Source: RGIG5327 sp045612485 (GTDB lineage Bacteria > Verrucomicrobiota > Lentisphaeria > Victivallales > UBA1829). From it: DNA of 26,004 bases. Both the position numbers and the translations under genes were made by a program. Every line of letters starts with the position of its first letter. Within the stretch, counting starts at the first letter, position 1. Below, in pieces: positions 14,658 through 21,858 of the stretch. Location: NCBI GenBank assembly GCA_045612485.1, contig JAZKZE010000175.1, forward strand, positions 1 to 26,004, given 5' to 3'. The notes under the pieces are model-generated. The model made no database searches. It saw only the letters and a program-made list of their open reading frames with translations, and was not told the origin of the DNA.

Positions 14658-15548
14658 ATGACTGCAAAAGCCAAAGCAAAAGCTGCTCCTGCAAAAAAAG
14701 CAGAAAAGACTCCTATGGAGATCGGCGTTCTTGCCATGCTCCGCCCCAACACCAATCCTTTCAAAGCCATTGCGGATTTCGGACTAAAAACCGCACAGGT
14801 ACAGTGCTGGGATATGAGCTTGCTCAATGAAAAATTTGCAAAAGAGACCAAAAAACAGATGGACGATACCGGAGTGCGTATGGCTGCGTACTGGGCAGGC
14901 TACACAGGAAGGATCGTCTGGAACTCCTATGACGGCCCTGTCACCTGCGGACTGGTTCCCAGAGATCTGCGTGCAAGACGTGTGGATGAACTCAAAAGAG
15001 GTGCGGACTTTGCTAAAATGCTTGGAGCTCCTGCCATCATCACCCATTGCGGTTTCATTCCTGAAAATCCCAGAGATGAGCTTTATCCTGAAACAGTCAA
15101 TGCCATCCACGAAGTGGCAAGACACTGTATGGAGATCGGACTGGAATTCTGGTTTGAATCCGGTCAGGAAACTCCCCTTACCCTTCTCCGCACCATTGAA
15201 GATCTTGCTCTGCCCAATCTGGGAGTAAACCTTGATACAGCCAATCTGATCCTTTACGGCCGCGGAAATCCTGTGGACGCATTGGATGTGGTTGGTCCCT
15301 ATGTAAAGAATCTGCATGTGAAAGACGGGGTATTCCCTGTCAATTCCAAAGTTCTGGGTCAGCAGAAGGCTCTGGGCGAAGGTGTAGTGGATTTTGATAA
15401 AGTCATCAAGAAACTTTATGATCTCAACTTCACCGGTGAGCTTATCATTGAACGGGAAATCAGCGGTCCCCAGCAGGCCATCGACATCCGCAAAGGGATC
15501 ACCTTCCTCTCCAAGATCGTGGAAAAATACGGCAAAAAGAAAAAATAA
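14658..15548 (+). CDS. Second TIM-barrel sugar isomerase/epimerase, with lysine-rich termini
   Basis: 296 aa of the same xylose-isomerase-like fold. Likely metal ligands are Glu167 (WFESGQE), Asp193 (VNLDTAN), His220 (LHVKD) and Glu265 (IEREISG). The core begins at MEIGVLAML (Met20). The first 19 residues are a low-complexity Lys/Ala/Pro tail (AKAKAKAAPAKKAEK) and the protein ends KYGKKKK. AAGGA stands before 14658 and none before Met20, so the tail is probably translated. It shares only the fold with the upstream isomerase and is not a recent duplicate. Last gene of the operon, followed 28 bp later by a strong terminator. Confidence 0.9.
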   Translation: MTAKAKAKAAPAKKAEKTPMEIGVLAMLRPNTNPFKAIADFGLKTAQVQCWDMSLLNEKFAKETKKQMDDTGVRMAAYWAGYTGRIVWNSYDGPVTCGLVPRDLRARRVDELKRGADFAKMLGAPAIITHCGFIPENPRDELYPETVNAIHEVARHCMEIGLEFWFESGQETPLTLLRTIEDLALPNLGVNLDTANLILYGRGNPVDALDVVGPYVKNLHVKDGVFPVNSKVLGQQKALGEGVVDFDKVIKKLYDLNFTGELIIEREISGPQQAIDIRKGITFLSKIVEKYGKKKK

Positions 15549-15576
15549 TCTTTCTTTTCCGTAATAAAAATTCCAT

Positions 15577-15613
15577 AAAAAAGGTCTGCCGCTTGATGTG
15601 GCAGACCTTTTTT
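15577..15613. terminator. Strong bidirectional Rho-independent terminator
   Basis: Nine-base-pair perfect stem AGGTCTGCC (15582-15590) / GGCAGACCT (15600-15608) with a 9-nt loop, preceded by an A-run and followed by a T-run. It therefore serves both the plus operon ending at 15548 and the minus gene ending at 15644. Confidence 0.92.
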
Positions 15614-15643
15614 CATTTCAGATGATAACTGAAAAATGGTTGT

Positions 15644-17815
15644 TTATTTCTTTCCGGAATGTTTCACGATCTCCTGTGCAAGGCGGTGACGCAGTTTCTG
15701 CATCTCCCGGTTGCTTTTTACAGGATACTTTACGAAACCGTTTATATCCATGACAGGGAATTTTTCCGTCAGGAAACGGGGAAGAGTTCCCGCAGCCTTT
15801 TTGCAGAGGATGATGTAATCATAGTCATCCAGTCCGTCACGGGTAAGCTCCATACGCAAAGAGGGCATGGGTTCACCGGGCTTTTTACCGGGATAGAACC
15901 AGTTATGATTTGTCCAGGTATTGTAGGGGATATCTTTGCGTTTCATCCCGTCATTACTGTTATATACATTGATCTCGGAATAGAGATACCCTTCGATATT
16001 GTACTTGTATGCGGTATGATAAAACGCGCGCAGCATACTTGCCGGAGTGCTGAATGAACCCATCCCCACATTGTTATATGCCCAGATTTTTTTCTTTGCT
16101 GTTGCCGGAGTCATTCTGATTCTGGCAGCAGAACTGAAAGGCGTAAGGTAAATATCCACCTCATTGGCAAGTTCGGGGGCGGCATGACTGATAAAGACCC
16201 CGGCTTCCATTTCAGGAGCTTTCTTTTTGGCAGCGATGATCGCCTGCTTGATGTAAGGATATACGCTTCCATAGGGCTCATCCCAGAAAACAAAGAATAC
16301 TTTATCAAGGATCCCCAGTTTTTTATAATGTTCATAAATATTTTTTGCCAGTTCCCCCATACGGGTATCAAACTCTTCCGTATTGAGTTTCAAATCCTCC
16401 ACTACTCTCGGATAGGGCGTACCATGACTTCCCATCTGGAAAATCGCATCCTGAAATACAGTAAATTTATCCTTGTTGAAGTATTGATCCAGAGTTTTAT
16501 CAAATTTGCTCCAATCAATTTTCCATGTATTATTTTCCCATTTTTTAGGACGGGCGGCACCGCGTCCGGTAATAAGCCGGGGGCTGAAACGGTACTCTTT
16601 GGCAAGTTTCTGTTGGGCTTTGCTTTCCGCCTTTGCTTCTTTTCCGGTCATCTTTTTGAAAATTCTCTGCATGAAAGCAGGCTTGATACAGTATGCTGTT
16701 TTGAAGAAAGGCCGGTCAGGCATTTCAAAATCATATACTTCATGTTCCCAGGGGATGCTTTCCACCTCTTTACCGTTGACAGATAATTTCAATTCCCCTT
16801 TGTAAATTCCGGCAGGTACATTACGGGGCGTATTGACTCTTACTGCAACAAAATTATTGAGGGACATACTTTTCACAAACTGGGGATAAAGAATATCTGT
16901 ATGGTATTCTTCCCGCAAATCCCCCACAAAGCCCATATATTTCACGCTTGCAGCCTTTATCGTATTGCCTTTGCCGTCTTTGAGAGGTGTGGGAGTAATA
17001 ACCAGAGAGGTAAGAGGTTTATTATCTGTCACAGCAAAAAAGATATTTTCCTGTTCCCCTTTTGCCGCAGAACTTTTCAACGCCTTTTCCGTTGCAACCA
17101 CCTTCGGCATTTTTTCCTTTTCCTGATACCTTTCGCCATAAGTATTCCATACTTTCAAACCGTCTTTCCGGGGGATGAGGACTGCTTCGGAGATCTTTTT
17201 CTCCCGGACTCTTCCGCCGCCGAAACGCACAAAATTCAAGGGCGGATCAAATGTCCCGTAACTCTTTTTAAGATCGACTCTTTCATCGATTCTTCTGAAA
17301 GGAACCGTAACAGAATTTCCAATCACCCGGAATGTGGGTTTATCGGAGAAAACGATTTCACTTAAAGGCTCTTTTCTGATGGCAAAATAAAGAATATTAT
17401 TCTTCACCTCCATATAATAGTCATCAATATAAAGAGGAACGCCTTTGCTTTTTTTGTTTCCGAACCATCTTGTTACAGAAAGCGTCATGCGTTCCAGATC
17501 CAGATTGATCTGAAAATCCCATCCGGCAATATTGGGAAATCTGCCGGTTGCTTTATTTCCGTCAATATCCGAATAAAATCCTATGGAGGTATTGGGAGCA
17601 TCCATGAATTCCTTCATATTGGCTACTTCTATCGCCCAGACGATCTTGTCTTTTCCCATATAGATCCCGCCGCCGGTGATCTGGGCTCCCTTGAATTTGG
17701 GGCTTGCCTTGTGCCGGAAAAGTACAGGAACTTTGATTTCTTCCCCGCAGGCATTATAAAATGCTCCCGCAAGGAAAATTGTCAGTAATGCAGCATAAAT
17801 TTTTATTGTTTTCAT
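15644..17815 (-). CDS. Secreted GH123/DUF4091-like glycosidase
   Basis: 723 aa. The N-terminal signal MKTIKIYAALLTIFLAGAFYNAC ends at a Cys; the sequence before it is a poor lipobox, so either a lipoprotein or a plain secreted protein is possible. An N-terminal beta-rich region (about 30-190) resembles a carbohydrate-binding domain. It is followed by a beta-sandwich with VNTPRNVPAGIYKGELKLSVNGK, typical of the part before DUF4091/GH123 barrels. The barrel carries FFVFWDEPYG with Asp512-Glu513, matching the acidic pair used in substrate-assisted catalysis by GH123 N-acetylgalactosaminidases. The end has SLRMELTRDGLDDYDYIILCKKA, the DUF4091 hallmark (R.e...dGleDYeYl). AAGGAG precedes the start. 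It is 21 bp downstream of a pseudopilin gene in the same transcript. Exact substrate unknown; hexosaminide is a reasonable guess. Confidence 0.88.
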   Translation of the reverse strand: MKTIKIYAALLTIFLAGAFYNACGEEIKVPVLFRHKASPKFKGAQITGGGIYMGKDKIVWAIEVANMKEFMDAPNTSIGFYSDIDGNKATGRFPNIAGWDFQINLDLERMTLSVTRWFGNKKSKGVPLYIDDYYMEVKNNILYFAIRKEPLSEIVFSDKPTFRVIGNSVTVPFRRIDERVDLKKSYGTFDPPLNFVRFGGGRVREKKISEAVLIPRKDGLKVWNTYGERYQEKEKMPKVVATEKALKSSAAKGEQENIFFAVTDNKPLTSLVITPTPLKDGKGNTIKAASVKYMGFVGDLREEYHTDILYPQFVKSMSLNNFVAVRVNTPRNVPAGIYKGELKLSVNGKEVESIPWEHEVYDFEMPDRPFFKTAYCIKPAFMQRIFKKMTGKEAKAESKAQQKLAKEYRFSPRLITGRGAARPKKWENNTWKIDWSKFDKTLDQYFNKDKFTVFQDAIFQMGSHGTPYPRVVEDLKLNTEEFDTRMGELAKNIYEHYKKLGILDKVFFVFWDEPYGSVYPYIKQAIIAAKKKAPEMEAGVFISHAAPELANEVDIYLTPFSSAARIRMTPATAKKKIWAYNNVGMGSFSTPASMLRAFYHTAYKYNIEGYLYSEINVYNSNDGMKRKDIPYNTWTNHNWFYPGKKPGEPMPSLRMELTRDGLDDYDYIILCKKAAGTLPRFLTEKFPVMDINGFVKYPVKSNREMQKLRHRLAQEIVKHSGKK

Positions 17816-17836
17816 TTTTCTCCTTGTTGTAATTGA

Positions 17837-18496
17837 TTATTTATGCATATTCCAGTATGTATGGTAATTGGGATGTGTTGCACGATCATTCCAACCTGTT
17901 GCAATAGGCTTTTTCGCAGTAGCAACATTTCCGCCGAAAGTTACATAATTAATAGCGGAGCCTGTCATATAATTTCTTCCTTTCCACCCCAGAGGTCCAT
18001 GCCGGTAACGCATGGCACGGTTATCATGGGTATCGGTAAGCCCCAGTTCATAGTGATTGATCCGGAAGTGGTGCCCATCCAGCCAGATAACCACACGGGG
18101 CTGTTTGATCATACTTGCCTTATAGCCTTTATTGAAAGGCGTGGGATATATTGCATAAGAACCGTATGTGGAACGTGCCTCCGTATCGGAAGGACACCAG
18201 AAAGGTTTATAGGTGGGCATTTGTTTGACAAAATCCACATTCAGGTACCCTGCAAGTTTTTTATGGGTATTATCGGTTGTACTGACATAAAAAGGCATAT
18301 ACTCTTTATAGGTATCCACATAAAGGAAAGTAGTCAAATGGATCTGTTTCAAATTATTGACACAGGAAATTGCCTGTGCAGTTTTCCTTGCCTTTCCCAG
18401 TGCGGGAAGAAGCATTGCAGCAAGAATGGCGATGATGGCGATTACCACCAGAAGTTCGATAAGTGTAAAGTTTTTACGACGTCGCATAATATACAT
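17837..18496 (-). CDS. Pseudopilin-like protein heading the GH123-like operon
   Basis: 219 aa. MYIMRRRKNFTLIELLVVIAIIAILAAMLLPALGKARKTAQ is a class III (prepilin peptidase) signal with Glu at mature position 5, of the type found in DUF1559-style proteins of Planctomycetes and Lentisphaerota. The mature part has CVNNLKQIHLTTFLYVDTYKEYMP, a CPSD block, RHG and a near-C-terminal VTFGGNV in place of the usual vvFaDGHv. It is probably an inner-membrane or periplasmic fibre-like protein; the function of this family is unknown. AAAGGAGG lies 7 bp before the first ATG, so Met1 rather than Met4 is the start. Its promoter and leader are unusual: the leader contains an exact complement of the first 18 coding bases. 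Confidence 0.88.
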   Translation of the reverse strand: MYIMRRRKNFTLIELLVVIAIIAILAAMLLPALGKARKTAQAISCVNNLKQIHLTTFLYVDTYKEYMPFYVSTTDNTHKKLAGYLNVDFVKQMPTYKPFWCPSDTEARSTYGSYAIYPTPFNKGYKASMIKQPRVVIWLDGHHFRINHYELGLTDTHDNRAMRYRHGPLGWKGRNYMTGSAINYVTFGGNVATAKKPIATGWNDRATHPNYHTYWNMHK

Positions 18497-18614
18497 TATG
18501 TTACCTCCTTTGATTTGATTTTAAGTTTATTTTATACTTCCCGATTCCCTGTATTTTCTGTTTTGTACAGGCTCCTGCCTCATTTTACATCACATGATGT
18601 ATATTATGCGACGT
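18479..18614 (-). promoter_or_regulatory. Leader inverted repeat complementary to the pseudopilin start
   Basis: ACGTCGCATAATATACAT (18479-18496, the reverse complement of the first six codons) recurs exactly in inverted orientation at 18597-18614. In the minus-strand mRNA the upstream copy therefore can pair with the start codon region over 18 bp, closing a 100-nt loop that contains the GGAGG at 18508-18504. Next to the upstream arm is a second dyad ACATCA-CA-TGATGT (18587-18600) sharing bases with it, which could form an alternative fold. Confidence 0.6.
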
Positions 18615-18699
18615 TTGGAATCATACCTGTCAATTTCAGTATCTGTCATCCCATGAAATAAATACAGACTGACATAGCTGTAAATCCTGCATATTTCTT

Positions 18700-18727
18700 A
18701 TTATAGCATAAAAAAAACAAATGTCAA
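18700..18727 (-). promoter_or_regulatory. Near-consensus sigma70 promoter of the pseudopilin-GH123 operon
   Basis: On the minus strand TTGACA (18727-18722), a 16-bp spacer and TATAAT (18705-18700), with TGC before the -10 (extended -10). Both hexamers are perfect. The predicted start is near 18693, giving a leader of about 196 nt. A second TTGACA lies 27 bp further upstream (18754-18749) without a matching -10. Confidence 0.85.
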
Positions 18728-18888
18728 GCATTTTTAATATAATAAATTTGTCAAAATATATAATAAAAAAGACAATCCGTCAGTAATGTATTTTACAGTA
18801 AAAATACTACCACCTTTTCTGTGAAATAAAAATATGGATTTTCCCAGCGGCATAAAAAAGAGGATTTACAAAAAAGCAATAAACCTGT
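18728..18888. other. A/T-rich intergenic DNA without recognisable gene
   Basis: Rest of the 451-bp gap between the two minus-strand operons. It is A/T-rich with poly-T/poly-A tracts upstream of the strong promoter, possibly acting as an UP element. No coding frame, RNA gene or repeat was recognised. Confidence 0.5.
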
Positions 18889-18930
18889 AAAAAAAACTGC
18901 TCCCGATCTTTTCAGAAACGGGAGCAGCTT
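18889..18930 (-). terminator. Strong Rho-independent terminator of the 19-26 kb operon
   Basis: Minus-strand stem CTGCTCCCG / CGGGAGCAG (18927-18919 with 18905-18897), 13-nt loop, followed by eight T. It begins about 20 bp after the stop of the small secreted protein gene. Confidence 0.93.
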
Positions 18931-18947
18931 AAAAAAAATCTGATTTT

Positions 18948-19490
18948 TTATTTTGCAGAAATTTCAACAAAAGGTTCTTTCAAAAGCACCTTGTCTCCCG
19001 GAAGGAGATGACGGCTTTTGATGTAAAACTGAAGGATGTATGTGGGTTTGGCAGGTACAAACTCCATAACAGCTTTTTTCCAGTCTTTGGGGGCGGAATA
19101 TTTATTCCAGCGCAATGCTCTGTACCGGATGGTTTTGCCGTTTTTCTGCACTTCCCGGATCATAACTTCTACAGTACCGGTAAGTTTGATTGCTTTTGCG
19201 GTTGCTCCGAAGCGTACTCTCTTACCAAGGATTTCTGCTTCTTTCAAGTTGATCGTCTGAACAAGCTGATAATCTTTTTTTGCCTGTGTACCCACGGCGG
19301 CAAGGCAAAATCCTTCCCCGTCTTTTTCCACTGCAAAACCTGTTTTTTCAGCAGGAAGTGCGGCACTCTGGGGACTCATCCAGACTTTCAAACCTTCCTT
19401 GAAGTCACTGTTGCCAAGTTTGTAAGCTTCCGCAGAAGCTCCCAGTGCAACGGTAGAAGCGATAAGCGCAAAAATAACTTTCTTAAACAT
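18948..19490 (-). CDS. Small secreted carbohydrate-binding-like protein
   Basis: 180 aa. A clear Sec signal peptide (1 to about 21, ALGASA|EAY) is followed by one beta-sandwich-like domain. NSDFKEGLKVW at the mature N-terminus resembles the N.dFe.gl.gW opening of CBM4/9-type jelly rolls. The alternating strands (YQLVQTINL, VEVMIREVQKNGK, ILQFYIKSRHLLPGDKVLLKEPFVEI) end as such domains do. It has no catalytic domain, so a glycan-binding or adaptor role is inferred. The preceding 862-aa protein ends with a similar DFVEGLKHW opening. AAGGAG precedes the start. It lies 26 bp after the DUF4838 gene and is last in the operon. Confidence 0.82.
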   Translation of the reverse strand: MFKKVIFALIASTVALGASAEAYKLGNSDFKEGLKVWMSPQSAALPAEKTGFAVEKDGEGFCLAAVGTQAKKDYQLVQTINLKEAEILGKRVRFGATAKAIKLTGTVEVMIREVQKNGKTIRYRALRWNKYSAPKDWKKAVMEFVPAKPTYILQFYIKSRHLLPGDKVLLKEPFVEISAK

Positions 19491-19516
19491 TTTTTCTCCT
19501 TTTGATGATTTATATT

Positions 19517-21841
19517 TTATTTTGCTACAAGGTGAACGGCTTTCCAGATCCCGCCGGCTCCGGCTTTATCCTCCACCCGGACGACAACAGTCTGGTGGGA
19601 CTTTTTCCAGTTGATAAAGTTGGTTATATCAATGGCAAAAGGCGTTTTCCAAGCGTCGGAAGAAAGGAAAAGATGTTCTCCTGCCTTTTTGCCGTTCACA
19701 TATACAAAGCAGGACTCATCCACTGCCCCGAAGTGCAGATAGATTTTTTTACCTTTCAGACTTTTATCCACAGTAAATTCCACAGCATACCAGCCGATAC
19801 CGTCATAATTTTTAAGGATATCCACAAGTTCCTGCGGGACACCCTGGGCTACAGATGCACCCTCCCATGCTGCTGTAATGGGGATTTTTGCCCAGAGAGC
19901 AGAAAATGTACTGCGGGTGAAAGCATAATATTTTTCTTTCAATCCCACATTCTTCTGATCGGGTTCAAAGTACCACATTTCCGGAAGAGTTTTTGCATAG
20001 GAATAATCTTTCAGAAGTGCGGCTGCTTTCATCCCTGTAAGGTCACTTGTCTTTTCCACACTGAAAAGATTGGGCCAGAAGATATGGAGATCTTTACGGT
20101 GTTTGATACGGAACTGCAAAAGCTCCTTGCTGGCTTTCATTTTGGCATTTCTGAAAGCATGGATGGTTTTTACAGTAAGGATGGCATGTTCATTTTCCAG
20201 TTTAAGAGCTCTGACTCTGTCCGCAGACATTTTGTCCAGTTTGCTTAAATCGATCTTTTCAAGGATTTTGCCCGCCTGAACATAATCATTCACCTTTACG
20301 ATCTGTTTGATTCTGGGAACGATATAGTAACTTAAATTGTCATACATCTTTTCCAGCGGGATATTGTTCATGACTCTTCCTTCCCAGATATTTTTCCGGA
20401 TATACCGGAAATATTTTTTCACATCCTCTTTTGCCGCACCGAAAGCACTGTAATACTCTTCTTCCAGAGCTTCAAAAGATTTATCCGGTTCAACATAAGA
20501 ACGGGCGAGAATATAGGTAACGATCCCGGAAGATGCCCAGGTATTGGGCAGAGCATCCACGTCGGTTCCGATCACATTATATTTTCTTCCCAGCTGGAAT
20601 TCCTTATACACCTCTTTTTCATACCCCAGAGGCAATCCCACATCCACCCAGAAAGTATTGGGCCGCAGGAAGATCGCCTTTGTACCCATATTCTGCCACT
20701 CCTTGTAGTACTGCTCCATTTTTCTCAAGTTGAGGAAGATGGAAACAAAACCGATAACGGCATTGGGGTGTACTTTGATATTTTTGGGCCCATTGATGTA
20801 ATCCAGATAAGCATAAGTACAGGCACGCACATCCTTGCGGTCTTTTGTTGCTTTTTTCAGGATCTCATTCATCTGATAAACCATCATATCGCTTTTGGAG
20901 CCGAGTTTCTTACATTCAGGGCAAAGGCAGAAGAGGGTGGAATCATTGGGGCAGAGATTGATGCAGTTGCCTTTTCTTACTTTCCAGGCTTTGTAAATAC
21001 GGTCGATAACTTCCTCATTGGTCATACACAACTGCATCCGGTCGTCTGGGCCTTCCGGAGCGCGGACACCGGAACGGTTCATGGCAAAATACTGGGGATA
21101 TTTTTTACCGTAAGCCTTCCACCACCAGGTGAAAGCGTGTCCGTAATGGATCCTCTGACGGGAGCCGAGTCTCTGCCGTTTGCTCCACACCTGTATATTC
21201 TTCACCCATTCAGAGCGTTCTTTCTCTGTCATCTCAAACTCTTTGGGCAGATCAAGCTGTTTTATGCGATACAAACTCATAAGCCCTTCCCGCAAGCCGC
21301 GGAATTCCAGACAGCTCCTCCAGGAATTTCCGGAAACAGGAAGAGTAAGAATAGCTTGTTTCGTATAAACGATCCCTTTTTCACCCGGTTCAATGTGACG
21401 GATCTTCAATACATTGTTGAGAAAATCATATACTGCATAGAGTGTTCCGCAACGGGAACGGGAAAAAGAGCCGAACAGAGAGTCATCTACCTTTTTATTG
21501 TTGCTTCTTATAACAAAATCTTCCCCGTAAAGGTAGATATTTCCATCAGGAGCAATTTCCCATCTTGCCTCTTCCGTAAGAAGTTTTTTCTTATCGGAAG
21601 GAGCTTTTTTCCCGATATAAAAACGGGTCTTTTCCTTACCTTCTTTGGTCAGAATGGGAACCTTTTTCCCTGTAACAAGGGCAAGGTGATACTGCAATTC
21701 CTCTGCGGCATATTTTTTGATGCGGTCTGCTTTTTCCGGCAGGATGATAGCACTTTTTGCCGGATCGACAGTAATGCTCCCCCCTGCAAAAAGCAGAAGG
21801 GAGCAGGAAAGCAGAACAATGGTAAGTAAACTTTTTTTCAT
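19517..21841 (-). CDS. Secreted DUF4838-containing glycosidase-like protein
   Basis: 774 aa. Signal peptide 1 to about 20 (LLFAGGS). Residues about 20-130 form the GH20/GH67-type N-terminal alpha/beta domain (KKYAAEELQYHLALVTGKKVPIL, FYIGKKAP, GTLYAVYDFLNNV). The DUF4838 barrel follows, with HYGHAFTWWWKAYGKKYPQYFAMNRSGVR, MQLCMTNEEV and the Cys-rich NDSTLFCLCPECKKL. A helical stretch follows, and the protein ends in a GH2-like jelly roll (WYAVEFTVDKSLKGKKIYLHFGAVDESCFVYVNGKKAGEH). The family is related to alpha-glucuronidase/hexosaminidase barrels, but the activity of DUF4838 proteins is largely uncharacterised. AAGGA precedes the start; the gene follows the 862-aa protein gene by 17 bp. Confidence 0.87.
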   Translation of the reverse strand: MKKSLLTIVLLSCSLLLFAGGSITVDPAKSAIILPEKADRIKKYAAEELQYHLALVTGKKVPILTKEGKEKTRFYIGKKAPSDKKKLLTEEARWEIAPDGNIYLYGEDFVIRSNNKKVDDSLFGSFSRSRCGTLYAVYDFLNNVLKIRHIEPGEKGIVYTKQAILTLPVSGNSWRSCLEFRGLREGLMSLYRIKQLDLPKEFEMTEKERSEWVKNIQVWSKRQRLGSRQRIHYGHAFTWWWKAYGKKYPQYFAMNRSGVRAPEGPDDRMQLCMTNEEVIDRIYKAWKVRKGNCINLCPNDSTLFCLCPECKKLGSKSDMMVYQMNEILKKATKDRKDVRACTYAYLDYINGPKNIKVHPNAVIGFVSIFLNLRKMEQYYKEWQNMGTKAIFLRPNTFWVDVGLPLGYEKEVYKEFQLGRKYNVIGTDVDALPNTWASSGIVTYILARSYVEPDKSFEALEEEYYSAFGAAKEDVKKYFRYIRKNIWEGRVMNNIPLEKMYDNLSYYIVPRIKQIVKVNDYVQAGKILEKIDLSKLDKMSADRVRALKLENEHAILTVKTIHAFRNAKMKASKELLQFRIKHRKDLHIFWPNLFSVEKTSDLTGMKAAALLKDYSYAKTLPEMWYFEPDQKNVGLKEKYYAFTRSTFSALWAKIPITAAWEGASVAQGVPQELVDILKNYDGIGWYAVEFTVDKSLKGKKIYLHFGAVDESCFVYVNGKKAGEHLFLSSDAWKTPFAIDITNFINWKKSHQTVVVRVEDKAGAGGIWKAVHLVAK

Positions 21842-21858
21842 TGTATATTTTCCTTAAA

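Noticed and set aside
18597..18656. Short plus-strand frame beginning MYIMRR, as a pseudopilin gene remnant
   Set aside because: Only the first six codons match, there is no Shine-Dalgarno, and FTLIE is absent before a stop after 19 codons. Kept as a rival explanation for the inverted repeat rather than as a gene.
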